Shown piece by piece: positions 27,189-36,762 of a stretch of DNA of 64,000 bases. Source of the DNA: Clostridiales bacterium (GTDB lineage Bacteria; Bacillota; Clostridia; Peptostreptococcales; Anaerovoracaceae); contig CP042469.1 in assembly GCA_015243575.1 (NCBI GenBank), positions 4,492,929-4,556,928 of the forward strand, in the 5' to 3' direction. The notes beneath the pieces are model-generated. The model was not told the origin of the DNA. It searched no databases and saw only the letters and a list, made by a program, of their open reading frames with translations. Both the position numbers and the translations under genes were made by a program. Each line of letters opens with the position of its first letter. Within the stretch, counting starts at the first letter, position 1.

Positions 27189-27544
27189 GATGCATTTGGT
27201 ACTGGATATACTAGCGGAATGCAGCTTTTCATGCAGCAAATGTATGAAAAAATAAATATCATAAAGACTAAATAAAAAACTATGGCAGGGCCTTGCTTGA
27301 AAAAACAAGTTAAGGTGCCCGCCTGGTGATAGATTTCCAATACTAAGACTCCGGGCGAGTCTAAAAACTCAGTTTTCTGACATGCCCAAGTAAAAACCAA
27401 AAACAAATCAAACGTAGTATCCGCTATTAGCCAAAGATCATGAGATTTTTGTGAACCTATAAATCAGAAAATAACACGAAGAATAAATCAGCAGTCAACA
27501 GGCTAATAAGTAAGAGAACAATCACTAAAGGATGGTAAAAGAGT
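27189..27544 (+). other. 356-base gap between iolD and iolE
   Basis: No gene is credible. A small perfect hairpin GACTC/GAGTC with loop CGGGC lies near 27346-27360, and a CTTG/CAAG hairpin near 27296-27310. No clear promoter or operator was recognised, and I do not recognise a known RNA family. Confidence 0.45.
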
Positions 27545-28441
27545 ATGGAGAAGAAAAGAATCAGAATCGGAATTGCTCCAATCGGCTGGACTAACGATGA
27601 CCTGCCAGATTTAGGAAGTGAAAACACCTTTGAGCAGTGTGTAAGCGAAATGGCTCTGGCCGGTTTCAAGGGAACAGAAGTAGGAAACAAGTATCCTCGT
27701 GATACAGCAGTTCTGAAGAAGGCCCTTGCCCTGCGTGACATCGAAATCTGCAATGCATGGTTCAGCGCTTGCTTTACAACTAAGTCAGAAGAAGAAGTTC
27801 TGAAGGAATTCGTTGAACATAGAGATTTCCTCTATGAAATGGGAGCTAAGGTTATCGGTGCTGCAGAAGTTGGAAACAGCATTCAGGGGCTGAGCGATCC
27901 GATCTTTGATGCAAAACCGGTATATACGGAAGAACAGTGGGAAAAGGTTGTCAGAGGCTATAATAAGATGGCAGATCTGGCCGCAGAAAAAGGAATGAAG
28001 GTGGCTTGCCATCATCATATGGGAACCGGAGTTCAGACGATGGAAGAAATCGATCGCTTTATGGAAAGCGTTCAGGATAACGTTTACCTGCTTTACGATT
28101 CCGGTCATATTTACTATTCAGAAGGAAATTATGAAGCCTGCCTGACTCTGCTGAAGAAATACATCGACAGAACAGCACACATCCACCTTAAGGATGTAAG
28201 ACCTGAAATTGTAGAACAGATCAGAGCAGAGAAGAAGAGCTTCCTGGACGGCGTTAGAGCTGGTACCTTCACAGTACCCGGAGACGGAGCGATCGACTTT
28301 GAACCAATTTTCAAGATTGTTAACGAGAGCAACTTCGAAGGCTGGATGGTCGTAGAAGCTGAGCAGGATCCCGCTAAGGCAAATCCTCTTGAATATGCTT
28401 TAAAAGCAAGAAAATATATTGAAGAAAAATCCGGTTGCTAA
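27545..28441 (+). CDS. iolE: Inosose dehydratase
   Basis: Dehydrates 2-keto-myo-inositol (scyllo-inosose) to the diketone substrate of IolD. The protein has 298 residues with a xylose-isomerase-like TIM barrel. [17 protein letters not shown] at the N-terminus is a strong IolE signature. Metal-site context is visible in [35 protein letters not shown] and the final VVEAEQDP. The ATG follows AAAGGATGG. It lies between iolD and iolG. Confidence 0.94.
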   Translation: MEKKRIRIGIAPIGWTNDDLPDLGSENTFEQCVSEMALAGFKGTEVGNKYPRDTAVLKKALALRDIEICNAWFSACFTTKSEEEVLKEFVEHRDFLYEMGAKVIGAAEVGNSIQGLSDPIFDAKPVYTEEQWEKVVRGYNKMADLAAEKGMKVACHHHMGTGVQTMEEIDRFMESVQDNVYLLYDSGHIYYSEGNYEACLTLLKKYIDRTAHIHLKDVRPEIVEQIRAEKKSFLDGVRAGTFTVPGDGAIDFEPIFKIVNESNFEGWMVVEAEQDPAKANPLEYALKARKYIEEKSGC

Positions 28442-28489
28442 TATAAGGAAGCACTGCTTAATCGATAAAAAATTTTTGAGGTGAAATAA

Positions 28490-29509
28490 ATGGATAAGAA
28501 ATTAAAGGTTGGTATTATTGGTACCGGCAGAATCGGAAAGGTTCATACAATGAGCATTATGAACCAGCTTCCAGATGTTGAAGTTGCAGCTGTTACAGAC
28601 ATTTTCCTTGATTCCGCTAAGGAATGGGCAGCTCAGACAGGCGTGAAGAAAGTTTATAATGATTATAAGGAACTGCTTGCAGATCCTGAAATCGATGCTG
28701 TACTGGTATGCTCCTCCACAGATACACATGCAGATATCGCCATTGCTGCTGCAAATGCAGGTAAGCACGTATTCTGTGAAAAACCTGTTGATCTAACGAT
28801 TGAAAAGGTTGAAGCTGTTATCGATGCTGCGAAAAAAGCAGGCGTTAAGCTTCAGATCGGTTTTAACAGAAGATTTGACCACAATTTCCGTAAAGTAAAG
28901 GAACTCATTGATAATAAAGTAATCGGAGATCTTCAGATTCTGAAAATTACTTCCAGAGATCCGGGACCGCCGCCAATTGAATATGTAAAGGTATCCGGCG
29001 GAATTTTCATGGACATGACCATTCATGATTTTGATATGGCAAGATTCCTTACCGGCAGCGAAGCAGAAGAAGTTTATGTAGCTGCTGCCTGCATGGTAGA
29101 TCCAGCCATCGGTGAAGCAGGAGATGTTGACACAGCTCTGATCACGATTCGTTTCAAGAGCGGAGCAATCTGCGTAATCGACAACTCCAGAAAAGCAGCT
29201 TATGGCTACGATCAGAGAGTAGAAGCGTTCGGTTCCAAGGGTAAGGCTGAAATCGCCAACGATTATCCAAACACAGCTGTTTGGAGCACTGAAGAAGGCG
29301 TATTCAGTGAAAAGCCTTTATACTTCTTCCTGGAAAGATACATGGATTCCTTCGCAGAAGAAATGAAGCAGTTTGCAAGCGCTCTTATCAATGATACAGA
29401 AACTCCTGTAACAGGAATCGACGGACTTCAGCCAATCAAACTCGGACTTGCAGCTAAAAAATCTGTTGCAGAAGGAAGACCGGTTAAGCTGAGCGAAATC
29501 GACGCATAG
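28490..29509 (+). CDS. iolG: Inositol 2-dehydrogenase
   Basis: NAD-dependent oxidation of myo-inositol to 2-keto-myo-inositol. The protein has 339 residues of the Gfo/Idh/MocA family. The nucleotide motif is VGIIGTGRIGKVH, the family motif is FCEKPVDLT, and the catalytic region is GGIFMDMTIHDFDMARFL with the conserved Asp and His. The ATG follows TTGAGGTG. It is the last of iolD-iolE-iolG. A second paralogue lies at 36763-37782. Confidence 0.92.
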   Translation: MDKKLKVGIIGTGRIGKVHTMSIMNQLPDVEVAAVTDIFLDSAKEWAAQTGVKKVYNDYKELLADPEIDAVLVCSSTDTHADIAIAAANAGKHVFCEKPVDLTIEKVEAVIDAAKKAGVKLQIGFNRRFDHNFRKVKELIDNKVIGDLQILKITSRDPGPPPIEYVKVSGGIFMDMTIHDFDMARFLTGSEAEEVYVAAACMVDPAIGEAGDVDTALITIRFKSGAICVIDNSRKAAYGYDQRVEAFGSKGKAEIANDYPNTAVWSTEEGVFSEKPLYFFLERYMDSFAEEMKQFASALINDTETPVTGIDGLQPIKLGLAAKKSVAEGRPVKLSEIDA

Positions 29510-29600
29510 TAAAAAATTGGAGACCGTGATCTACGTTTCAATTTATGTAAATAGATTTGGAAGAAATCATTGGTCACAATTCACATTTTATGGTAATATT

Positions 29601-29642
29601 AGGGTTGCCGGAGGAAACAGAGCTGTATCCTTAGGCAACCCT
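29601..29642 (+). terminator. Hairpin between iolG and the second LacI gene
   Basis: AGGGTTGCC (29601-29609) pairs perfectly with GGCAACCCT (29634-29642), with extra GGA/TCC pairing inside. The following GAATATTTCATTTCC is only moderately T rich, so termination may be partial. Confidence 0.55.
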
Positions 29643-29682
29643 GAATATTTCATTTCCTAAAGGGAATAGTCTGGAGGCATGT

Positions 29683-30738
29683 ATGGTAGGAATCAAAGAG
29701 GTAGCAAAAAAAGCAGGCGTTTCTATTTCCACCGTTTCCAATGTAATGAATGAGAAGAAGCCCGTCAGTCCCGAACTGAAAGCGCGCGTGACAGAAGCTA
29801 TTGAATCGCTGCAGTATGAAGTCAACCCCGTTGGCAGAGGCCTGAAGAGCAATAAGACGAATCAAGTTGGAGTTATTGTCCCTTCTTTCAATCAAGTATA
29901 TTTTCCGGCTATTTTGCAAGGAATCCATGAAGCCGGTTTAAAATTCGGATATACTATTTTGGTTTTTGAAACCAACGGCAATGTTGAATTGGAAAAACAA
30001 CACGTAAGGTTTTTGCAGCATTCCTGGTCCGATGGAATCATTCTTGCCTCCTATGCAAATGGAGAAAACATATCAGATCGAAAATATATTCGCTCTCTTC
30101 TTGACAGTGGAAATCGAAAAAAGAGGATTCCTGTTGTTTCCCTCGAAAATGTTCTTGATCCTGGCATTGATGCAGTGGTGATCGATAACAAAAGGGCTGC
30201 AGAAACCGCAGTAAAACACCTTCTGTCCCTTGGTCACAACAAGATCGCGCATGTTGCAGCACCTCTGAGATTTCAGATCGGCAGCCTTCGTCTTGAAGGA
30301 TACAAAGAAACTCTTTCAAAGGAAGGCATTCTGGTGGATGATGAGCTCATTGAAGAAGGGGACTATTCCCCGGCCAGCGGGTACGATGCAATGATGCGGC
30401 TCCTCTCAAAAGGAAAGTCTTTTTCTGCTGTTTTCGCAGGGAACGATCAAATGGGAATCGGTGCCATTCGCGCACTGCTGGATGAGGGATATCGGATTCC
30501 GGAAGACGTTGCAGTAATCGGTATTGACAACAACTTTCCCTCCACACTGGTCTCCCCATCTCTTTCAAGTGTCAATCTTCCTAAGTATGATATGGGATAT
30601 CAGGCGATGTATCTTCTCAATGAGAGAATGAAGGACCCTGATAAGAACCGTTCCGTAATTACCTTGGAATCTGAGCTGGTGGTGAGAACCTCTACGAGCA
30701 AAGACGGAGACGGAACATGGAACCTTCGCGGTTGGTAA
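29683..30738 (+). CDS. LacI-family transcriptional regulator 2
   Basis: Repressor of 351 residues with helix-turn-helix IKEVAKKAGVSISTVSNVMN at the N-terminus, hinge region YEVNPVGRGLKSNK and an effector-binding domain (VGVIVPSFNQVYFPAILQGI, later AVFAGNDQMGIGAIRALLDEG). The ATG follows GGAGG. It is distinct from regulator 1, about 5 kb upstream. Having two LacI proteins around iolD-iolE-iolG suggests control of the two inositol operons, but which regulator binds which operator cannot be told from sequence. Confidence 0.92.
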   Translation: MVGIKEVAKKAGVSISTVSNVMNEKKPVSPELKARVTEAIESLQYEVNPVGRGLKSNKTNQVGVIVPSFNQVYFPAILQGIHEAGLKFGYTILVFETNGNVELEKQHVRFLQHSWSDGIILASYANGENISDRKYIRSLLDSGNRKKRIPVVSLENVLDPGIDAVVIDNKRAAETAVKHLLSLGHNKIAHVAAPLRFQIGSLRLEGYKETLSKEGILVDDELIEEGDYSPASGYDAMMRLLSKGKSFSAVFAGNDQMGIGAIRALLDEGYRIPEDVAVIGIDNNFPSTLVSPSLSSVNLPKYDMGYQAMYLLNERMKDPDKNRSVITLESELVVRTSTSKDGDGTWNLRGW

Positions 30739-30833
30739 ACCCGTGAGCAATCTTTGTGGATCGTAAAGACCAGAAACAATATTCGGATTGATTTAGGCAG
30801 CGCTCAACTTTTGTATCTGAAAAGAGGAATCCT

Positions 30834-31481
30834 ATGGAAGAATTCTTAACGCTTAAGGATCATGTTTACAATTATATTGCCGAACAGATCAGCGGCGGCA
30901 GTCTTGTGCCGGGTGAAAAGATCAATGAAAACAGCATATCAGAGCGGATGAACATCAGCAGGACCCCTGTCAGGGAGGCATTGATTCAGCTTGCTTCTGA
31001 AGGACTTTTAGAAAATTCGCCGCGAAAAGGTTTCGTTATCAAGCATCTATCAGAGGAGGAAGCAAAAGAAATTTATTTCATCATTGGTGTGATGGATGGA
31101 TTGGCCGTTTCTCTGGCTTGCCTTTTTCTCACAGAACAGGCAGTAAAAGACATGGAATTTTATGCTGCAAGTATGGATCTTGCCATTGAAACCGGAAATT
31201 TTGTGATGTATCATAAGCTTCAAGAGGAGTTCCATAATGTTTATTTGACTCTTTGTCCCAATAAAAGCCTCGTCAATCTGCTGCAGCAGCTAAAGAAGAA
31301 ATTCCTCAGAAGGACTTATGTGGCTGAGCCTCAGGTTGACATGAAGGAAATCCTGTTTGCCACCAATGAGGAGCATCGCGAGATGATTCGCCTAGCTAAG
31401 GAGAAGGATACCCAGGGATTGGAGCGCTATCTTCGGGATGTGCACTGGAATCCTAATAAGGCATACATGGAGACACTATAA
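30834..31481 (+). CDS. GntR-family transcriptional regulator, FCD type
   Basis: Regulator of 215 residues. The winged helix-turn-helix is NENSISERMNISRTPVREAL, residues about 30-50, followed by GLLENSPRKGFVI. The all-helical FCD ligand domain follows (EEFHNVYLTLCPNKSLVNLL, then EEHREMIRLAKEKDTQGLE). The ATG follows AGAGGAA. A terminator lies just after it and the arginine-type operon comes next, which is probably its target. Confidence 0.92.
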   Translation: MEEFLTLKDHVYNYIAEQISGGSLVPGEKINENSISERMNISRTPVREALIQLASEGLLENSPRKGFVIKHLSEEEAKEIYFIIGVMDGLAVSLACLFLTEQAVKDMEFYAASMDLAIETGNFVMYHKLQEEFHNVYLTLCPNKSLVNLLQQLKKKFLRRTYVAEPQVDMKEILFATNEEHREMIRLAKEKDTQGLERYLRDVHWNPNKAYMETL

Positions 31482-31521
31482 TCATATAAAATATTTGTTT
31501 CGGAAGTACGTTCTGTATAGG

Positions 31522-31556
31522 CGGCCTCGCATTTAATGTGGAGCCGTTTTTTTATT
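31522..31556 (+). terminator. Terminator after the GntR gene
   Basis: CGGCCTCGCAT pairs with ATGTGGAGCCG with two wobbles and one mismatch, followed by TTTTTTTATTCTTT. Confidence 0.85.
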
Positions 31557-31590
31557 CTTTCAAGTATTTTCACTTTTTCCTTCTATTCAT

Positions 31591-31637
31591 TTGACTTCGC
31601 AATAAATATACAGTATAAAATATATAATATATTTAGT
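31591..31637 (+). promoter_or_regulatory. Promoter of the arginine-type operon with a palindrome at the start site
   Basis: TTGACT (31591-31596), a 17-base spacer and TATAAA (31614-31619). Overlapping the end of the -10 box and the start site is a 17-base AT-rich palindrome, AAATATATAATATATTT, which may be the operator of the adjacent GntR regulator (inference). Confidence 0.6.
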
Positions 31638-31770
31638 CTGATGGAGGATGATAAGTTACAGTTCTACACGCCTTTGAGACACTGAGATATAGAACGTGAT
31701 AGAAATCAGTGTCCTTCAGTAAGGCATCTTGAAAAAGACGAAACTGGAAGGTGAAAGAAAGGAAGGTACT

Positions 31771-32541
31771 ATGTTTCAGAATGTTATTGTAAGAAGGCCA
31801 TGCAAAGCAATGATCCAGGGAATTACCTCAGCACCGGAGCTTGGGGCTCCTGACTATGAACTGGCGCTAAAGCAGCACGACGCGTATATTGAAGCGCTGA
31901 GCTCCTGCGGAGTGAAGGTGACCATTCTGCCTGCTTTGGAAGAATTTCCGGATTCTTGCTTTGTAGAAGATCCTGCGGTATTAACGGAAAAATGTGCGAT
32001 TATTACCAATCCGGGAGCGCCCTCGAGAACGCAGGAGACAATAGCTATGATTCCGGTTATCAAGGAGTTTTATAAGGAAGAACAAATCGAATATATCAAG
32101 GCGCCCGGCACGCTAGAGGGCGGAGACGTGATGATGGTAGGAAATCATTTCTATGTGGGACGATCTGCAAGAACCAATGAAGAAGGGATCGGGCAGTTTA
32201 TAGCAATCCTGAATAAATACGGCTATACTGGTTCCGAAGTGCCTCTTGATGAGGTTCTGCACTTAAAAACAGGAGTGAATTACATAGAGAATAACAACAT
32301 GCTTGTCAGCGGAGAATTTGTGTCGAAGTCGGATTTTGCTGCTTTTAACAAAATTATCGTACCAGAGGAAGAGGCGTACGGAGCAAACTGTATCTGGGTC
32401 AACGGCACCGTTATTGTGCCGAAAGGTTATCCTGCAGTTCACGATGCTGTTCTTAAGGCAGGATATCAGACCATACTTGTTGATACCTCAGAGTACCGGA
32501 AGCTGGACGGCGGTCTGAGCTGCCTGTCTCTTCGGTTTTAA
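31771..32541 (+). CDS. Dimethylarginine dimethylaminohydrolase / arginine-deiminase family hydrolase
   Basis: Guanidino-group hydrolase of 256 residues; in DDAH enzymes the products are citrulline and an amine. The catalytic triad is visible: Glu116 in TLEGGD, His164 in VLHLKTGVNY and Cys251 in GGLSCLSLRF. CFVEDPAVL is the conserved substrate-binding segment. The ATG at 31771 follows AAGGAAGG; the frame extends upstream without a binding site. First gene of an operon with an amino-acid permease, another family member and RocB. The true substrate (methylated arginine, arginine or a relative) cannot be decided. Confidence 0.9.
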   Translation: MFQNVIVRRPCKAMIQGITSAPELGAPDYELALKQHDAYIEALSSCGVKVTILPALEEFPDSCFVEDPAVLTEKCAIITNPGAPSRTQETIAMIPVIKEFYKEEQIEYIKAPGTLEGGDVMMVGNHFYVGRSARTNEEGIGQFIAILNKYGYTGSEVPLDEVLHLKTGVNYIENNNMLVSGEFVSKSDFAAFNKIIVPEEEAYGANCIWVNGTVIVPKGYPAVHDAVLKAGYQTILVDTSEYRKLDGGLSCLSLRF

Positions 32542-32561
32542 AGGAAGGGGAGGTTTGATTC

Positions 32562-34034
32562 ATGGAAAAGGTAACGCATGATAAGAGTAAGTCCTTCCGT
32601 CTGCAGCGAAAACTCAGAGCACGTCATATGAATATGATTGCCATCGGAGGCGCTATCGGAACAGGGCTCTTTGTTGCAACCGGTGCTTCCATCAGCACCG
32701 CAGGGCCTGGTGGGGCAATGGTTTCCTATGCAATCATTGGAATGGCAGTATTTTTTGTAATGAATGCACTGGGGGAAATGGCCACCTATACTCCTGTGCC
32801 TGGTGCATTTGAAACGTATTCTACCAAGTATGTAGATCCATCCTTTGGATTTACCATGGGCTGGAATTACTGGTACTGCAGCACTATGACCATTGCGGTA
32901 GAGGTGGTAGCCGCCTCTATCCTAATAAAATTTTGGCTTCCAAGCAGCAGCTCTGCCCTTTGGAGTGCGCTGTGCCTGATCATTCTGATCGCACTGAATC
33001 TTTTTTCTGCCAGTGTATTTGGTGAGGCAGAATTCTGGTTTGCAGGAATTAAGGTCGTAACCATTATTATCTTCCTAATAGTAGGTATTTTGATGATCTG
33101 CGGTATTTTTAACGGAGAAGCAACCGGATTTCACAATTGGACTTTAGCTGAGGCTCCCTTTGTAGGCGGAGGGTATGCGATTTTTAGTATCCTCATGGTT
33201 GCCGGATTTTCCTTTGTCGGTGTGGAGGCAACTGCGGTGGCAGCAGGCGAATGTGTCGATCCGGATAAAACGGTACCAAAGGCCATCAATCATGTATTCT
33301 GGAGAATTATGATCTTTTATATTGGCGGAATCTTTGTGGTTGCGACACTTCTTCCATATACAGACCCCAATTTGCTCAGTGGCTCCATCGACAACGTTGC
33401 GGTAAGCCCCTTTACCCTTATCTTCGAGCGAGCGGGTCTTGCCATTGCCGCGTCTCTCATGAATGCGGTCATTCTTACATCTGTGCTATCCTGCGGAAAT
33501 TCTACCTTATATATTGCAAGCCGACTTCTATACTCCATGGCTAAAAGTGGGAAAGCGCCAAAGGTATTTGGTAAAGTAAGCCGCAGAGGGGTACCGATCT
33601 ACGCTGTTCTTGGCACTGCAGCCATCTCCTGTTTATGCTTTCTTTCCTCCTTTGCAGGGGACAGCGTAGTATATACCTGGCTCTATAATGCAACTGGCTT
33701 GACAGGCTTCATTACATGGTTCGGCATCTGCATCTGCCATCTACGCTTTCGAAAGGCGTTCAAGGCGCAAGGCAGGGATCTTGCAGAGCTAAAATATCAA
33801 GCGAAGCTCTACCCCTATGGAACCATTGCAGCGCTGATCATCTGCGGACTGGTAATTGCTGGTCAGGGCTATTATGCCATAACCGAAACGGGAATTGACT
33901 GGTATGGAATTCTTGTGGCTTACATCGGTCTTCCCATTGCTGTAGCGCTTTATCTCATTCATAAATTGGTTAAAAAGACAAAGCTGATCCCTGTTATGGA
34001 AATGGATTTAACAGCAGGGGAAGGGAAAGAATAA
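32562..34034 (+). CDS. Amino acid permease, AAT type
   Basis: Membrane transporter of 490 residues from the APC superfamily, probably with 12 membrane segments. The first helix carries the substrate-binding motif IAIGGAIGTGLFVATGASIS. Other family marks are ETYSTKYVDPSFGFTMGWNY and SFVGVEATAVAAGECVDP. Given its neighbours, the substrate is likely arginine, citrulline, ornithine or a modified arginine. It starts 20 bases after the DDAH gene and is 20 bases before the next gene. Confidence 0.93.
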   Translation: MEKVTHDKSKSFRLQRKLRARHMNMIAIGGAIGTGLFVATGASISTAGPGGAMVSYAIIGMAVFFVMNALGEMATYTPVPGAFETYSTKYVDPSFGFTMGWNYWYCSTMTIAVEVVAASILIKFWLPSSSSALWSALCLIILIALNLFSASVFGEAEFWFAGIKVVTIIIFLIVGILMICGIFNGEATGFHNWTLAEAPFVGGGYAIFSILMVAGFSFVGVEATAVAAGECVDPDKTVPKAINHVFWRIMIFYIGGIFVVATLLPYTDPNLLSGSIDNVAVSPFTLIFERAGLAIAASLMNAVILTSVLSCGNSTLYIASRLLYSMAKSGKAPKVFGKVSRRGVPIYAVLGTAAISCLCFLSSFAGDSVVYTWLYNATGLTGFITWFGICICHLRFRKAFKAQGRDLAELKYQAKLYPYGTIAALIICGLVIAGQGYYAITETGIDWYGILVAYIGLPIAVALYLIHKLVKKTKLIPVMEMDLTAGEGKE

Positions 34035-34054
34035 TCAGCCGGGAGGGAACAGAA

Positions 34055-34939
34055 ATGAAATACGGATGCCAGTCCATGACTGGAGAATTGAAAACAGTAC
34101 TAATCAAAAAGCCTGAGCGTGCATTTCGAAATCAACAGTACCTGAAGGATGAATACCAGGCTTATGGGTATCTGGAGTGTCCTGATCTGCAGAAGGCACA
34201 GCAAGAGTTCGCTGTGTTTGAGGAAATTCTTCGTCAGAATACGGAGATGGTGTTGTATTTACCCTATGATGAATCAGCGGGTATGGACTCGATCTATACC
34301 CATGATACTGTAAAGGTGACGAAAAATGGTGCCATCTACTTCCCGATGGGAAAGAAACTGCGGCAGGGGGAGCCTGCTGCAACCAGAAGATATCTCGAAT
34401 CCATCGGTATCCCCACACTGGGAACCATTGGGGGAGCAGGAAAGATGGAGGGCGGAGACGTTGTGTGGATTGATGAAGAGACGGTGGCTATCGGAATGGG
34501 ATACCGTACCAACGCAGAAGGAATTCGTCAATTTCAGGATCTGACTGCGGATCTGGTTAAGGAAATCATAACGGTCCCCATGCCCCATGGAGAAGGAGCG
34601 GATGCCTGCCTCCATCTCATGAGCATCATCAGCATGGTGGACAGAGACCTTGCAGTAGTGTATTCTAAATACATGCCTGTCTTCTTTCGGGAATTGCTTC
34701 TGGAAAGAGGAATCAAACTCATTGAAGTACCGGATGAGGAGTATGACCTTTTGGGATCAAACGTTCTCTCTCTTGGTGGTCGGAGGTGCATGGTTCTCCA
34801 AGGCAGTCCTAAGACGAAGGAGGCACTTTTGGAAGCAGGCGCAGCGGTGCTGGAATATCAGGGAAGGGATCTGTCCTACTTCGGAACAGGAGGCCCAACC
34901 TGCTTGACTTGTCCTCTTCTTCGGGAATCAAATGGATAG
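34055..34939 (+). CDS. Arginine-deiminase-related / DDAH-superfamily hydrolase
   Basis: Second guanidine-modifying enzyme of the operon, 294 residues and only distantly similar to the first. Conserved positions are Glu132 in MEGGDVVWID, His187 in ACLHLMSIISM and the candidate nucleophile Cys283 in TGGPTCLTCPLLR; Cys286 is the alternative. The ATG follows GGGAGGGAAC. Its partner position suggests a different substrate or a later step from the first enzyme. An amidinotransferase activity is less likely because of the short length. Confidence 0.85.
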   Translation: MKYGCQSMTGELKTVLIKKPERAFRNQQYLKDEYQAYGYLECPDLQKAQQEFAVFEEILRQNTEMVLYLPYDESAGMDSIYTHDTVKVTKNGAIYFPMGKKLRQGEPAATRRYLESIGIPTLGTIGGAGKMEGGDVVWIDEETVAIGMGYRTNAEGIRQFQDLTADLVKEIITVPMPHGEGADACLHLMSIISMVDRDLAVVYSKYMPVFFRELLLERGIKLIEVPDEEYDLLGSNVLSLGGRRCMVLQGSPKTKEALLEAGAAVLEYQGRDLSYFGTGGPTCLTCPLLRESNG

Positions 34940-35029
34940 ATTTCTTAGAGAATAAAGGGACTCATAAAAGAAAGAATAAAAAGGAATCAATAAATAAGAA
35001 TAAAAAAAAGAACGGAGCGAAAACGATAG

Positions 35030-36706
35030 ATGATGATCGGCACAACAGATTTGACTGGAATTGATACGGAAATCGACTTGGTATTAAGGAGATTGATTGC
35101 GGTAAACAGTGAGACAGATACAGCAGGCGAAAAGGATTGCGAGGCGTTCTTAACAAGTTACTTGTCCGATATACCCTATTTTCAGGAAAATAGGGAGCTA
35201 TTCGGCAGCTATGCGGTTGAGGAAGACCCGCTTCATAGGGCCGTATGCTGGGCATTGATCAAAGGGAGGGGGGCTTCCACCGTTGTGCTGATTCATCATT
35301 ATGATGTTGTTGGTATAGAAGATTTTAAAAATTTGAGAGAGTTTGCATTTCAACCTGATGCTCTTGCAGAAGCATTGGAAAGCATCAAAGAAGAGCTGAA
35401 TCCGGAGGCAAGAGCAGATCTTTCCTCGGGGGACTATTTGTTCGGACGGGGGAGCGCAGACATGAAAGCCGGAGGTGCAATACAGCTTGCTCTGCTGAAA
35501 CGATACTCAGAAATCAAGGAGCTTGAGGGGAATATCCTGCTGCTGTCCCTGCCGGATGAAGAGAAACTGTCTGCCGGCATGCGAGCAGCGGTGGATCTGC
35601 TGGATGAACTCAAGGAAAAACACGGACTACATTATGTATATGGTTTTAATTCGGAGCCTCATCAGAGAAGAATAGATGGGCGGGGTCTGATTTCGGAAGG
35701 TTCTGTGGGGAAAATTCTTTCTTTTGTTTCGGTACGAGGATTTTTATCTCATGTTGGGAAGGTTTTTGAGGGATTCAACCCAGTACATTTGCTCTCTGAA
35801 ATTGTAGCAGAAACAGAACTGTCACCTTTGTTTTCTGATTGGATCAACGGGGAAGCAGCCCCGCCGCCCACCTGGCTGAACCTGCGAGACAGAAAGGAAA
35901 ACTACGATGTATCCATGCCTCTCAGCGCGGGAGGCTGCATCAGTATTCTAACACTGGATTCAGACCCGAGGAATGTCCTGAAATTACTACGCTCGTCTGC
36001 TGAAAAGTCCTTTGAGACGGTGATCGATCGGATGAACAGCAGTTATACAGAATTCTGCAGACGGACGGGACGAACAACAGAAAAACTTCCATGGAAATCG
36101 TTGGTGATGACCTATGCAGAGCTTTTGGATGAAGCAGAAGAACATGGGGGGGAGAACTTTCGCAAGGCATATACTGACGAACGGAAATCCATTGAGAAAC
36201 GGATCAAGGAAGGGGAACTGGATTTCATAGAAGGAACCTTTCTCCTGACAGAATTCGTATTTCATTTTATCAGTGATCTCTCTCCGAGAGTTGTATTAGG
36301 TTTTGTGCCGCCTTACTATCCCAATGTATCAAACTTTTTACTGAAGGATCTGACTCAGAGCCAGGTCATGGTGGCTGACCGGATTCGTGAATTCAGCTTG
36401 GAGAACTTTTCGGTGGAATACGAGAAGGAATCTTATTATACGGGGATCTCAGACCTAAGCTATCTATCTCTGAAGGACAGCAGAGGAGTTCAATCGGAGC
36501 TTAAGAGGGATATGCCCCTTTATGGCGACGCCTACTCCATACCGCTAGAAAAGATAGAAGCGCTTTCTATGCCCTGTGTCAATATAGGACCGTGGGGAAA
36601 GGATTTTCACAAGCTTACGGAACGAGTTTACAAACCCGATCTATATATTCAAACGCCTGCGCTGCTCGACCATGCGATCCGGTTTATTTTGGAACAAGAG
36701 AAATAA
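35030..36706 (+). CDS. rocB: RocB-like M20-family metallohydrolase
   Basis: Protein of 558 residues of the M20 peptidase superfamily, matching RocB, which is linked to arginine use in Bacillus but whose reaction is not settled. Metal-binding motifs are HHYDVVG, GRGSADMKAGG and PDEEKLSAG. The length is about 100 residues above typical M20 peptidases, as expected for RocB. Two ATG codons at 35030 and 35033 are possible; the binding site ACGGAGCG is moderate. It completes the arginine-type operon, and a bidirectional terminator follows at once. Confidence 0.88.
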   Translation: MMIGTTDLTGIDTEIDLVLRRLIAVNSETDTAGEKDCEAFLTSYLSDIPYFQENRELFGSYAVEEDPLHRAVCWALIKGRGASTVVLIHHYDVVGIEDFKNLREFAFQPDALAEALESIKEELNPEARADLSSGDYLFGRGSADMKAGGAIQLALLKRYSEIKELEGNILLLSLPDEEKLSAGMRAAVDLLDELKEKHGLHYVYGFNSEPHQRRIDGRGLISEGSVGKILSFVSVRGFLSHVGKVFEGFNPVHLLSEIVAETELSPLFSDWINGEAAPPPTWLNLRDRKENYDVSMPLSAGGCISILTLDSDPRNVLKLLRSSAEKSFETVIDRMNSSYTEFCRRTGRTTEKLPWKSLVMTYAELLDEAEEHGGENFRKAYTDERKSIEKRIKEGELDFIEGTFLLTEFVFHFISDLSPRVVLGFVPPYYPNVSNFLLKDLTQSQVMVADRIREFSLENFSVEYEKESYYTGISDLSYLSLKDSRGVQSELKRDMPLYGDAYSIPLEKIEALSMPCVNIGPWGKDFHKLTERVYKPDLYIQTPALLDHAIRFILEQEK

Positions 36707-36708
36707 TT

Positions 36709-36750
36709 AAAAAGCTCAGTGGCTTGTTTGCGGCAAGCACTGAGCTTTTG
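36709..36750. terminator. Bidirectional terminator between rocB and the minus-strand inositol operon
   Basis: AAAAGCTCAGTGGCTTG pairs with CAAGCACTGAGCTTTT, one bulge, with T/A runs on both sides. Two convergent operons end here. Confidence 0.9.
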
Positions 36751-36762
36751 TATTGTTCGTCT

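Noticed and set aside
27290-27370. Structured RNA candidate between iolD and iolE
   Set aside because: Only two very short hairpins can be drawn and they match no RNA family I know.
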